12,674 nt of DNA from Candidatus Bathyarchaeota archaeon (GCA_003601695.1 PIYH01000034.1:1-12674); one strand, 5' to 3'. Numbered from the stretch's first letter, positions 1 to 7,408 are shown. Notes: generated from the sequence alone by a model not told the origin. Made by a program: numbers and translations.

Positions 1-6
1 CTTAAG

Positions 7-54
7 CACCCTTTCCTCCTCCTCAATCAATAGGAAGAGGCTCTATACTTTTAA
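7..54 (-). promoter_or_regulatory. TATA-like box and strong Shine-Dalgarno of a gene leaving the window
   Basis: Read on the minus strand, positions 54-44 give TTAAAAGTATA, a TATA-like box. It is followed by the purine tract GAGGAGGAGGAAAG (24-11), a near-ideal Shine-Dalgarno sequence. GTG at 9-7 lies a few bases after it and could be the start codon of a gene that runs off the left edge; only its first three codons would be inside the window. The minus frame is closed by a TAG just upstream of the purine tract. The signal is clear, but the gene itself is inferred. Confidence 0.4.
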
Positions 55-59
55 CTTTT

Positions 60-559
60 CCCTAATTTTAAGTTGATCTAGAAACGCATAATGGAAAAAG
101 GTTCATGCTGAATTATTCTTATATTATGCTTCGGATACTGGTTTGCTTCTAACCCATTTCACGGTATATGCACTTTGGCTGCATGTAAACCGACAGTAAG
201 GCGGCTTGGGGGATTGAATTTTAGGTTTTAGCGGGAAATCGCTTAGAGCTTAGCAGATGATCAGCGACCTCGGTATAAAGAATACGGGGGAACCGTCAAC
301 GTATGTTCTACTCTCATTCACCTTTTACTACTTTGAAGAAAAGCTATCAATATCTTGCCTCCAAGACTAAACCATATCATTCCCTGAACCCGGAACAAGA
401 CAACACAAACGTTTCGGTGAAAAAGAAGCAAGAGAATTTGAGAGATGGATAAAATCAAACTATACTCTTAGAATCCATGGAGATCCATGTGACTTTAGAC
501 AAAAATTCATTCACCATTCTTAATTGACTATACAACATTCTTTTTCCGTAGTCATTTAA
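60..559. other. Gene-poor stretch with one short open frame
   Basis: About 500 bases hold no convincing intact gene. The best coding-like segment is on the plus strand at 371-523: 50 codons without a usual start codon, ending in TAA. It contains a plausible charged helix (EKEAREFERWIKSNY) and then IHGDPCDFRQKF. In the same frame upstream, beyond a TAA at 368-370, another open segment begins with ATG at 256. This could be the tail of a decayed gene, but I do not recognise the family and it may be chance. No tRNA, CRISPR-type repeat or insertion sequence end was seen. Confidence 0.35.
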
Positions 560-1075
560 CTACATCTCAATCGGATCTACTTTGTTTGATTTCATTTCCA
601 TCTCGAGCAATTGCTTCTTCACCTCCTTTCCTAAGGGATAGAAGCCCATCAAAGTTCCTCTCTTAGTTAAGAGCCTATGGCATGGAATCAAGACTTGAAG
701 AGGATTCCTCATAAGTGTAACTAGCATCTCAGGATATCTTATTCCCGCTCTTTTTGATAATTCCCCATATGTTATGGTCTCGCCGTGTGGAACTTTAGTG
801 AGCTCGATGTAGACCCTTCTATTTTTATATTCTATCTCTGGGAGGCGGAACCTCTTGCCATCGATCAGAACCTCCCTCAGTCTCTTAGCAAGCCACTCCT
901 CAAGGTTCCGTGATGATGAGATCTTTCCCTCCAATAAGTGGTAATCCATGATTCTCCTCATATGATTCAGAGCCCTCTCCTTTGTGTAGTGCCAAGCATA
1001 GGCGATAACATCGTTATTCTGCAATAGAAACTTTACAAATACTCTTCTTCCAAGAATCTCTTTTAAGCTATTCAT
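560..1075 (-). CDS. ogt: Methylated-DNA--protein-cysteine methyltransferase (O6-alkylguanine repair)
   Basis: A suicide DNA-repair protein that transfers the alkyl group from O6-alkylguanine to its own cysteine. The 171-residue length suits the archaeal Ogt family: a variable N-terminal domain (about 1-85) and the conserved DNA-binding and active-site domain (about 86-165). The acceptor motif IPCHRL lies at 130-135, with Cys132 as acceptor and His133 in the usual relay. The family segments VPHGETITYGEL (95-106), the Asn hinge RNP (123-125), and the C-terminal tyrosine loop with its final helix (GFYPLG, then KKQLLEME) are all present. The recognition helix seems one residue shorter than usual, and the usual arginine-finger position reads as Glu116 in the PEMLV segment. 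That could lower base-flipping activity, but the alignment is by eye. The ATG start has only a weak GAG upstream. The gene stands alone on the minus strand, divergent from the small gene at 1335. Confidence 0.93.
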   Translation of the reverse strand: MNSLKEILGRRVFVKFLLQNNDVIAYAWHYTKERALNHMRRIMDYHLLEGKISSSRNLEEWLAKRLREVLIDGKRFRLPEIEYKNRRVYIELTKVPHGETITYGELSKRAGIRYPEMLVTLMRNPLQVLIPCHRLLTKRGTLMGFYPLGKEVKKQLLEMEMKSNKVDPIEM

Positions 1076-1290
1076 CTCAATTACTAATCAAAATAACGAG
1101 TACATTAGGCTTTTCAAGATCAGTGATGAAATGAATCTATCGATATTCTTTAAATTGTGAACCATTTCTCCATTCTTGCATCTTCAGCAAATAAAATATT
1201 GTCAACAATAATAGGGCTAACTTAAACATGAATGAAGAGGCTGTTTCTTATTTAATAGGTTATGCAGGCTGAAAAATAAGTGAGCGATAA

Positions 1291-1328
1291 GTTAATTTTT
1301 AAGCAAATACAATTTTTCGATTTAGGGG
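1291..1328 (+). promoter_or_regulatory. Possible promoter and clear Shine-Dalgarno of the 101-residue gene
   Basis: AGGGG at 1324-1328 lies six bases before the ATG at 1335 and fixes that start. TAATTTTTAA around 1293-1302 is AT-rich enough for a TATA box and would put the transcript start near 1322, just ahead of the ribosome-binding site. The box assignment is weak because the whole area is AT-rich. Confidence 0.4.
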
Positions 1329-1334
1329 AAAAAT

Positions 1335-1640
1335 ATGCCTCGTAAGAAAAAACGAAGCATTATAGATGAATTATTCGGAGGCTCCTTTTTCAATGACTTA
1401 GAATCTTCCTTTGAAGATTTTTCCGGAAGCGGGTACTCAATAAGCGTAGTGCAAACTCCGGAAGGAACGAAGGTTCGAGTTAAGGCTGGAAAGGACGTAT
1501 ATGTAAACTCGCTTAAAAGACAACTCCAGCAACAATATCCAAATGCGGAAATAGAAATAGAGGGCGGAAGAAAGGAGCCGTTAATCAGAGAGATATCCAC
1601 AAAAAGCGTGGCTACAGAAAAAGAAGAACGAACCGAATAA
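1335..1640 (+). CDS. Small protein of unknown function, 101 residues
   Basis: I do not recognise this family. It is very likely a real gene: it has a good Shine-Dalgarno (AGGGG, six bases upstream), an ATG start, and a protein with an ordered layout. The N-terminus is strongly basic (MPRKKKRS). Residues 9-30 are acidic and aromatic (IDELFGGSFFNDLE, then FEDF). The core at 33-79 alternates strand-like and helix-like segments (YSISVVQTPEG, TKVRVKAGKDV, LKRQLQQQYP, AEIEIEGG), suggesting a compact beta-beta-alpha-beta fold. The tail (80-101) is charged and probably disordered. There is no signal peptide, membrane segment or cysteine. The window frame on the opposite strand (1322-1600) is its shadow. 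It is divergent from ogt and has no partner gene downstream. A nucleic-acid or protein adaptor role is possible but unsupported. Confidence 0.75.
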   Translation: MPRKKKRSIIDELFGGSFFNDLESSFEDFSGSGYSISVVQTPEGTKVRVKAGKDVYVNSLKRQLQQQYPNAEIEIEGGRKEPLIREISTKSVATEKEERTE

Positions 1641-2246
1641 ATAGCTTAGCCCTTAGCTAAGAATACCGCGACCTCATCGTTCTGCTGACCGAAAAGATTC
1701 TTCGCGTGCTTGTCGCATTATCCAAAAAGGCGTCTCTTGTTTCCGTCACTTGAATCGTCAGATTAAGAATATCCTTGAGACCGGCCAGCCTTCCGCATCT
1801 TTGAGCAGCTATTCTAAGTCATGGAGACCATATAGTTTCTACTCATCTACGACGTTTTGCCTCCTAAATTTGTTATGCAACAATCAAGGAATAAAACGAA
1901 AGCTTGGAATGAAGAAGAAATCGCCGCGAGCTCAGTGACTCAAACTCACATACTCACTAACCTGCACCTATGATCTATTTCTTTATGAAATCTTAATTCC
2001 GCATACGTATTCAAAGACTTTATTAGGCTGTTTCCTCAATATTCCTCTAAAGACCGCGTATTTACACTTAAAGAGCCATAAATTAGCTGTTTCTGCGTCT
2101 ATATCTTGAAAAAGCTCACCTTCCTAACTAAGAATCATAATAAACGCTTCAGTTCATCAAAGAGCCATAAATAGCCAGATTCATAACAAAAAAGGATGAA
2201 AAATATATTATGGCGATGTATAGGGGTTAAATGGAGGATTATACTT
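1641..2246. other. Gene-poor, apparently decayed region with possible minus-strand coding scraps
   Basis: About 600 bases have no intact gene. On the minus strand the stretch ending in TAA at 1646-1648 reads NLFGQQNDEVAVFLAKG, which looks like a natural protein C-terminus. Just upstream, in a different frame and ending before about 1830, comes LKDILNLTIQVTETRDAFLD, again protein-like. Together they suggest a frameshifted remnant of an unidentified gene. The long open plus frame over the same bases (to 1938) is rich in Ser and Arg and is probably its shadow. A 6-bp hairpin (CTTAGC/GCTAAG, 1645-1661) sits just after the 101-residue gene but has no T-tract. A 14-bp direct repeat, AAAGAGCCATAAAT, occurs at 2070-2083 and 2159-2172. 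Confidence 0.4.
2070..2172 (+). repeat. 14-bp direct repeat pair
   Basis: AAAGAGCCATAAAT occurs at 2070-2083 and again, exactly, at 2159-2172, 89 bp apart. After the shared core the copies continue as TAGCTG and AGCCAG, so similarity ends there. Both lie in the decayed region. They may be a scar, a binding-site pair or chance. Confidence 0.5.
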
Positions 2247-2406
2247 TTGAAAATTATATTTGTTAATCCTTCAGCCCCAAAAAATTGAATCATACAACAT
2301 TGGAATTAAAGCTCCACCGTCAGGTCTTGTATATCTAGCGTTAGTACTTGAAACAAAGGGACATGACGTTAGGATAATTGATGAGAAACTTCTGAAGATT
2401 TTATAA
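2247..2406 (+). pseudogene. Remnant: N-terminus of a B12-binding radical SAM protein, frameshifted
   Basis: A Shine-Dalgarno GGAGG (2233-2237) is followed nine bases later by a TTG start at 2247, which gives MKIIFVNPSAPKN and then TGA at 2286-2288. One frame over, from 2287, the protein continues without a break: ESYNIGIKAPPSGLVYLALV, then LETKGHDVRIIDEKLLKIL, and TAA at 2404-2406. The joined sequence is the typical opening of B12-binding radical SAM enzymes: a Rossmann strand with VNP, then APPSGLVYLA, then a GHDV segment. The frame change falls at a run of six A (2279-2284); one A fewer restores the frame. The body of the enzyme, including the CxxxCxxC cluster motif, is missing because the convergent polymerase gene begins almost at once. 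This is therefore a truncated relic. A TATA-like AAAATATATT lies near 2203-2212. Confidence 0.7.
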
Positions 2407-2425
2407 ATGGAGGTTTAAACGGTTG

Positions 2426-4315
2426 TTAAATGAAATCTGCAAGCGTTACTCTTTGTTCCCCGTTGAGGGATATATTCATTGGCTTGAAGATTTGATTTAA
2501 AGCGGAGCGGAGATTTCTAATATAATCTTCAGTATTTATCTCATGCGCCTTTGCGAGGATGAGAGGCTTCACTGTATACCTTTTCCCTCCATACATGAAT
2601 GGCTTAACCTTCACGAATGATACGAGGCTTCCATGAGTAACTTTCACTCCTTTATCTGAAAGTTGAACCGCGCATTGATAAGGCTGGGACATCAATTCAT
2701 CTGCCGCAGACTTTACATCTGGAAATTCGTGGAGCTTAACCTGATACGCTAGGTCCTCAAGGGAGATTCTTCCCGATTTTAAATCTTCTATTGCCTCATC
2801 AACTATTCTTCGAATCTTCTTCTTAGCCTCTTCAAATTCAGCCCAGTTCTTTACATCTACAAGTTCCTTGACGCATCTCATGAAGATCTTCTGTATGAAA
2901 GGCGGGGAGCTAGATTTTAGCGCCATCACGCCTTTAACCTCGGGGATTCCATCCTTCCTCACTCCGAAGTAAGCCTTCATCGCCTTTGGGAGAACGCAGA
3001 CCGAGAAAATTTTATCGATGGCAAGGTCGAGATTAAACTTTTCCTTCACCTTTCTAATTAGCCATCTCACCTCTTCATCTCGGGGATTATCTAGGAAAAG
3101 CGAGTCAGTATCTCCATATAGGGGATGGAGATTACTGCTCTCCGCGAGCTTCCACGTCTCCTTCAGAATGTATCTTCCATAAGCCGTTATCGTCTCGGCG
3201 AGAGCGGGCTGAGATAAACCCGGAATCCTGACAGTTACGCCATAGCAGGAGACCAGTATAAGCTTTAGCAGTTTAGAAGCGGCTTCTGCAAGTCTCCTTT
3301 CTTCAAGCGTAATCGAGTTGTCTCTTACTAGAGACTTAAACCAGTGGATCCTAAGGTCCTTAATCGCGCCTATAAGCATTGAATATATTCCACGCCTTAA
3401 GAGACAAACGTGATTGCTGGTTCCGGGAACTCTATTTTCCTCGCATTCCGAATGGTCACAGTTAACTGTCTCGTATGAAAGGTTATAGACGTCTATAATG
3501 CTTGGATATAGACTTTCAAAGTCTACAACTACCGTATTGAAGTATGTTCCAGTCTTCGGAGGGAAAGTTAAGCCTCCAGGGATTCTTCGAGGCTTCTCTC
3601 CTCTCATAAGCTCTGATGCGGTTGGTATAAGAATATTCTCTCTTCGCAGATAGAAGTGAAAAATCGACTTGATCCACGTACTTACGCGGCGGTTTTCTAA
3701 AGCCGCTGTTAACGGGAGATTCGCCACCCTCGATAAGAGAAAAGATATGTAAATTTTTTCATAGCCAAAGCTGACATCTACTCCGAGTTTCCTTAATGAG
3801 ATATGAGGAATTGGCTGTGAACATGTTGAGAAGAACTCTTTAAGTATGATAAACTTATTCGGATCTTTCCTCTTGACCTCCGCGAATCTTTCAAGAAATA
3901 TGCTTTGCAGATCCTCGCTGATTCTACATTGTGATCTGAGAAGACTTCCACTTAATTTATATGGAACTCCGAAGACTAAGCCGCGATCGTATATATAGCT
4001 CAGCAAGTAGGAGATGTTATACTCCCACTTCTCCCTAAAATATTTAGGAACCTCTGATAATAAGGAAGGATCCTCCATCTCGATCTTAGCTAACTCTCTT
4101 TCTTTACCTGTGAATAAATCCCTCTTTTTAACCGTGCTTATTTCGCAGTTAAAATGCTTAATCGCTGCTTCTTCTCGGCTTGAGAGAACCGGGTTAGCGA
4201 GGAAGTACGGTTTATAATTCTCGTCTCGAAATTTAATGATATTCTCGCTCTCCGCATCATAAAGTAGCAATGTTATCGCTTTTCCATCGGCGAATCCATC
4301 TAGAAGGTAAAGCAA
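2426..4315 (-). CDS. polB2: Archaeal family B DNA polymerase, PolB2-like, without exonuclease motifs
   Basis: At 629 residues this is shorter than replicative archaeal PolB (about 770-900). The N-terminal domain is recognisable (LDGFADGKAITLLLYDAESE, then KPYFLANP at 35-42). The exonuclease region (about 120-210) is shrunken, with no DIE, NxxxFD or YSxxD motif, so proofreading is not expected. The polymerase core is well preserved. Motif A is DFESLYPSI at 265-273. Motif C is YGDTDS at 400-405, keeping both catalytic aspartates. Motif B has Lys351 and SCYG (356-359), but its usual Asn is Val355. The KKRY-like element is KAMKAY (444-449). Cysteines 286, 291 and 304 between motifs A and B may bind a metal. 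PolB2 proteins are described as minor, damage-linked polymerases, and many have broken catalytic motifs; this one keeps A and C. The start is TTG, with an in-frame stop three codons upstream and no clear Shine-Dalgarno. A possible TATA (ATCTTATAG, near 4350-4358) lies about 40 bases upstream. Confidence 0.88.
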   Translation of the reverse strand: MLYLLDGFADGKAITLLLYDAESENIIKFRDENYKPYFLANPVLSSREEAAIKHFNCEISTVKKRDLFTGKERELAKIEMEDPSLLSEVPKYFREKWEYNISYLLSYIYDRGLVFGVPYKLSGSLLRSQCRISEDLQSIFLERFAEVKRKDPNKFIILKEFFSTCSQPIPHISLRKLGVDVSFGYEKIYISFLLSRVANLPLTAALENRRVSTWIKSIFHFYLRRENILIPTASELMRGEKPRRIPGGLTFPPKTGTYFNTVVVDFESLYPSIIDVYNLSYETVNCDHSECEENRVPGTSNHVCLLRRGIYSMLIGAIKDLRIHWFKSLVRDNSITLEERRLAEAASKLLKLILVSCYGVTVRIPGLSQPALAETITAYGRYILKETWKLAESSNLHPLYGDTDSLFLDNPRDEEVRWLIRKVKEKFNLDLAIDKIFSVCVLPKAMKAYFGVRKDGIPEVKGVMALKSSSPPFIQKIFMRCVKELVDVKNWAEFEEAKKKIRRIVDEAIEDLKSGRISLEDLAYQVKLHEFPDVKSAADELMSQPYQCAVQLSDKGVKVTHGSLVSFVKVKPFMYGGKRYTVKPLILAKAHEINTEDYIRNLRSALNQIFKPMNISLNGEQRVTLADFI

Positions 4316-4395
4316 CCTAGGTCAACTCTTAGATCCCAATTAACTGTTTCTATAAGATTATCATCTGAAGATTTCAATATTTTTATCTTAACATT

Positions 4396-5178
4396 TTAGA
4401 GCGGGAAGCCGATCATACCTTTAATGACCATAAGTACGGAGAAGCAGAAAAGCAGAACTGCAAAAAAGATTTTTAGTAGTGAACTTCTGGTTCTCAAGCC
4501 TATTCTGCTTCCGATCTGCCCTCCGATAAATCCTCCTGCTACGCCAAATATTTTATAGCTAACTGTGCCTATGCCTTGGATTTGATAATTTATAGCTGCA
4601 GTAAGCGAAGTGATGATTATCATAAATTCGCTGGTTCCTATAGCTGTCTTAATTGGAACTCCTAGAATAAGTGTCATTATTGGGACTTTTAAGACTCCGC
4701 CTCCGATTCCAGTCATACTTGCCAAGAGGCCAGCTAGAAAAGATGATGTGTAGGAAAAAAGAAAAGCGGCAGTTTTGGTTTTGAATATCTTTAACCCAAA
4801 GTAACTTTCTTTTTGTCCGATTGGCTTCTTGTACATAATTAAGGAGACGTAGATCAATACGAAGCCAAAGAGTACTTCGAGGAAGCTACAGCTAAGCATC
4901 GTCGCTATGGTTGACCCGATCAGTGCCCCCAAGAATGTAAATAATTCAAGTGATATGCCTAGCTTATAATCTACTCTTCTATTCCACGCATACATTAAGA
5001 ATGATGAGAGAGCTATTCCACTTATGGAGGCTAAGCTTATGCTTACAGCCTCATGCATAGGAAAATTCAAGAGTAAAACGAGCATGGGTACGATGATGAA
5101 GCCTCCCCCAACTCCAAGCATAGAACCTAAAGAGCCTGCGGCTAAGATAATTAGGAGGACGAATATCTCATTAAGCAT
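4396..5178 (-). CDS. TauE/SafE-family membrane permease (sulfite/organosulfonate exporter-like)
   Basis: A polytopic inner-membrane protein of the TauE/SafE family, whose studied members move sulfite, sulfonates or similar anions; the substrate here is unknown. From the ATG at 5178 it has 260 residues, a normal family length, with about eight hydrophobic segments in two homologous halves. Each half carries the family glycine motif followed by a Pro: GVGGGFIIVP (22-31) and GIGGGVLKVP (157-166). The frame stays open upstream to 5448, but that extension (rich in Ser and Lys, with no family similarity) would overlap the THUMP gene. TTTTATTC on the minus strand, centred near 5205, lies about 27 bases before the 5178 ATG, as expected for a leaderless transcript, so I prefer that start. 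ATG at 5193 is an alternative. It lies 80 bases upstream of the polymerase gene on the same strand, with no evident functional link. Confidence 0.88.
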   Translation of the reverse strand: MLNEIFVLLIILAAGSLGSMLGVGGGFIIVPMLVLLLNFPMHEAVSISLASISGIALSSFLMYAWNRRVDYKLGISLELFTFLGALIGSTIATMLSCSFLEVLFGFVLIYVSLIMYKKPIGQKESYFGLKIFKTKTAAFLFSYTSSFLAGLLASMTGIGGGVLKVPIMTLILGVPIKTAIGTSEFMIIITSLTAAINYQIQGIGTVSYKIFGVAGGFIGGQIGSRIGLRTRSSLLKIFFAVLLFCFSVLMVIKGMIGFPL

Positions 5179-5404
5179 AAAGATAGTAGGCATGTAAGAA
5201 GAATAAAAGTGTTCTTCTTTAGATAAACACTTCTGCAGAGAATGCGGTTTATGTGCTGAAAAAGTTAAAGAAGGAAACATCAGCATTTTAATCTCGACAT
5301 ATCTCAAGAGAAAATTAATGCGGATCCTAGTTATGCTTTCCTTAGATGCATTCTTTATAGGAATAATGACGATAATAGGATAGATGGAGGATAACCATAA
5401 AAGT
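5179..5404. other. Intergenic gap containing an odd plus-strand cysteine-rich open frame
   Basis: Between the THUMP and TauE/SafE genes the plus strand has an open segment from 5207 to a TAG at 5381-5383. It reads DKHFCRECGLCAEKVKEGN, then a basic stretch, and ends in a hydrophobic segment (RILVMLSLDAFFIGIMTIIG). The CxxCxxC cluster followed by a membrane-like tail is protein-like, but there is no start codon before the cysteines and the frame is closed by TAA at 5204-5206. It could be a relic C-terminus or chance. The minus strand is also open here and is discussed with the permease. Confidence 0.3.
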
Positions 5405-6547
5405 TTAGTCTGGCACATACGCTTTAGGTCCTTTGATGGATCTAGCAAGATGATCTTCTAAAGCGAATGCCAGTCCAATGAGAGCTGAGGAGGCTGCATA
5501 CTCTGTTGAGAGCGTAACTCCAGGGCACAAGTCTACAATGAAGTCGGCGAATCTGAATATTCCCTTCGGAATTCCCTCTCTTGACCCGAAGAACATATTT
5601 ATTCTCCTTGCATCTGAAAGGAAAAGTTTGGCTATGTCTCCGGCTACTTTGGGAAATGCATCTCCCTCCGGCTCGAACACTATCTTCGGCTCATTTCTCC
5701 TATCTCTAACGAGCTGATAGATATCCTGAACCATTACGCGAACTCTGTGGGGTTTATGTGCATATGCTCTTTTCTGAATCCGATATCTAGATTCTATCCC
5801 TTCGAATACTCCATGTATAAACCATTCGAGCTGTCTTGCGTCTGAAGAGCCAGTTGTCGCTATTACGAGCTCGCTTACCTCAAACATTTGAACCGCCCGG
5901 CCTATCCTTGAACTCATAGCCTTGACTGAATCTTTCGGCCCAAAATATGGCATCTGCACAACTGCTACTTTTGAAAAGAACTCTCTCACTTCATATTTTC
6001 CAGGCTTAGCTTTTCTCCAAACATTCTTGCCCTTCATTATCACCAGCGCAGCGATATTATTGAATATTTCGATCCAGAGTATTACGTCAGGATATTCAAG
6101 ATTTACCGGGGCCCCATACGCTTCTACTATAGCCGAGCCGACTCTACAGTTTACGTCTATGCTCGTGAATGAATGTATACCTCTCCGAACAGTTTTAACC
6201 GCGAAACTTGTATCCTCGTTTAAGAACTTATTAGAAACTTCCACGGCGGCTTCGGCTATGGCTCCAAGATCTGCCTTTACGCATCTTTCAGCTACAAGAA
6301 CCCGTTCGGCCTCAGGAAGCTCCTCTCGAATCCTTTCAGCTAGTTCATGTTTTCTCTCTTCTGAAGCCAGTTCGATTGTAACGACTCCGGGATGACCGAA
6401 TGGTTTGGGATCAACTCTGCAGTCTATGCCTATTTCCTCGATTCTGGAAGCAACTATTCTTTCTAATCCTATAAGCGTCTTGACGATCACGTCTATTCTC
6501 CGATTCGTTTTTGGCTCTTCCATGAAGGGAATCCCCACGGTTTTCAA
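5405..6547 (-). CDS. THUMP-domain SPOUT RNA methyltransferase, AF2226-like
   Basis: This 380-residue protein matches the archaeal group in which an RNA-binding THUMP domain is fused to a SPOUT-class methyltransferase domain. The N-terminal ferredoxin-like part and THUMP domain span about 15-185: LERIVASRIEE, then the THUMP hallmark RRGIHSFTSIDVN and VGSAIVEAYG, and a strand rich in I, A and V at the end. The SPOUT domain spans about 195-375: YFGPKDSVKAMSSRIGRAVQ, GSSDARQLEW, and the C-terminal knot region with FGSREGIPKGIFRFADF and CPGVTLSTEYAASSAL. Members are expected to modify tRNA or rRNA with SAM; the target base is unknown. The start is uncertain. TTG at 6547 lies about 26 bases after a TATA-like GTAAAAAATAA (6578-6568), which suits a leaderless start. 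ATG at 6523 is preceded by GTGGGGAT, a possible Shine-Dalgarno. Both leave the domains intact. Confidence 0.85.
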   Translation of the reverse strand: MKTVGIPFMEEPKTNRRIDVIVKTLIGLERIVASRIEEIGIDCRVDPKPFGHPGVVTIELASEERKHELAERIREELPEAERVLVAERCVKADLGAIAEAAVEVSNKFLNEDTSFAVKTVRRGIHSFTSIDVNCRVGSAIVEAYGAPVNLEYPDVILWIEIFNNIAALVIMKGKNVWRKAKPGKYEVREFFSKVAVVQMPYFGPKDSVKAMSSRIGRAVQMFEVSELVIATTGSSDARQLEWFIHGVFEGIESRYRIQKRAYAHKPHRVRVMVQDIYQLVRDRRNEPKIVFEPEGDAFPKVAGDIAKLFLSDARRINMFFGSREGIPKGIFRFADFIVDLCPGVTLSTEYAASSALIGLAFALEDHLARSIKGPKAYVPD

Positions 6548-6612
6548 AGCTTCAATCTTAAGCTTCCTTATTTTTTACTTTGCTGATAGGCTTCAATAAC
6601 ATTAGTAGTAAT

Positions 6613-7224
6613 TTAATCTGCATCATCAGTATTATCTGACGATTCTTTTCTTCTACGCGTCTTTAACACGTAGAAGAAGACGGAAATGATTATAACTATT
6701 AATGTCAAGGCGAGCAGTGAATTCATGTAGATTTTTTCTATCCCAGCGATATTCTTTGCGGCGAATTCGCCCACATATGAGTAGAAGATCACCCTCGGAA
6801 GCATACCTATAGCTGTCGCTACGAAGAAAAATTTAATATTCATAGCTGCTAATCCGGCCCCATAGGATATGACGTCAACCGGAATAAATGGAATAAGCCT
6901 AGCGAGCAGAACGGCATAGAAACCATGCCTTTTAAACCATTTATCTGCGAATTCTAATCCTTTTTTATCAATCATCTTGACAACCACCGCTCTTCCACCC
7001 TTCCTTGCTATTAAGAAACAGATAAGCGCCCCTACGCATCCACCGATCTCACCTACGACAATTGCGGGTAGAAAGCCAAAAACAGCGCCTCCAATAATCA
7101 TTAGAGCTTCTCCCGGTACAGGGGCGATAATGGCTTGCAGAATCATAGATACAAGGAAGCCGAGAACTCCATACTCTTCAGTAATAGCGCTTAGAAAACG
7201 TGTCAGTTCTTCGATAGGTAACAT
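6613..7224 (-). CDS. DedA / VTT-family (SNARE-associated) membrane protein
   Basis: A 203-residue polytopic membrane protein of the DedA/TVP38/VTT family, whose members are linked to lipid scrambling or transport and membrane homeostasis. It shows the family layout. A re-entrant segment near the start contains APVPGEALMIIGGAVFG (34-50). A Gly-rich helix follows (VGEIGGCVGALICFLIARKGG, split around 57-77). The signature loop ARLIPFIPVDVISYGAGL lies at 108-125, after the amphipathic KWFKRHGFYAVLL. A last membrane helix (170-187) leads to a charged cytoplasmic tail (RRRKESSDNTDDAD). ATG is well supported: GAGGAT precedes it by six bases. TTTAAAATA near 7272-7280 could be its TATA box. It is followed on the same strand by the THUMP gene after about 65 bases, but that gene seems to have its own promoter. 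The substrate is not predictable. Confidence 0.9.
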   Translation of the reverse strand: MLPIEELTRFLSAITEEYGVLGFLVSMILQAIIAPVPGEALMIIGGAVFGFLPAIVVGEIGGCVGALICFLIARKGGRAVVVKMIDKKGLEFADKWFKRHGFYAVLLARLIPFIPVDVISYGAGLAAMNIKFFFVATAIGMLPRVIFYSYVGEFAAKNIAGIEKIYMNSLLALTLIVIIISVFFYVLKTRRRKESSDNTDDAD

Positions 7225-7408
7225 TATTATCCTCTTTAGTTAAAACTTTAAACATCTTCATGACGGATAAGATATTTTAAATTTTTTCGGATTCTTGTAA
7301 GATTTTGATACTTAAGTTTTTTGGTCTCGAATTAAAGTGATAACCTCATCTTAAGTTATCTTATAAACTCTGGAAATACTCTCTATAAGAATATCTTACG
7401 TATTCTGC

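Noticed and set aside
1122..1128. GTGATGA resembling a C-box of an archaeal C/D small RNA
   Set aside because: No D-box CTGA or C'/D' pair lies at a suitable distance.
1750..1938. 62-residue plus-strand frame
   Set aside because: Its start is TTG without a ribosome-binding site and the translation is rich in Ser, Tyr and Arg, as expected of a shadow or of non-coding DNA.
5179..5448. Ninety-residue N-terminal extension of the TauE/SafE permease
   Set aside because: It overlaps the end of the THUMP gene, has no family similarity, and a TATA-like box sits about 27 bases before the internal ATG at 5178.
5922..6395. 157-residue plus-strand frame
   Set aside because: It is antisense to the THUMP-SPOUT gene and Ser/Thr/Ala-rich, typical of a shadow.
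7388..7406. Hairpin AGAATA/TATTCT just after the aldolase stop
   Set aside because: It is short, AT-only apart from one pair, and has no T-tract on the minus strand, so it is not supported as a terminator.
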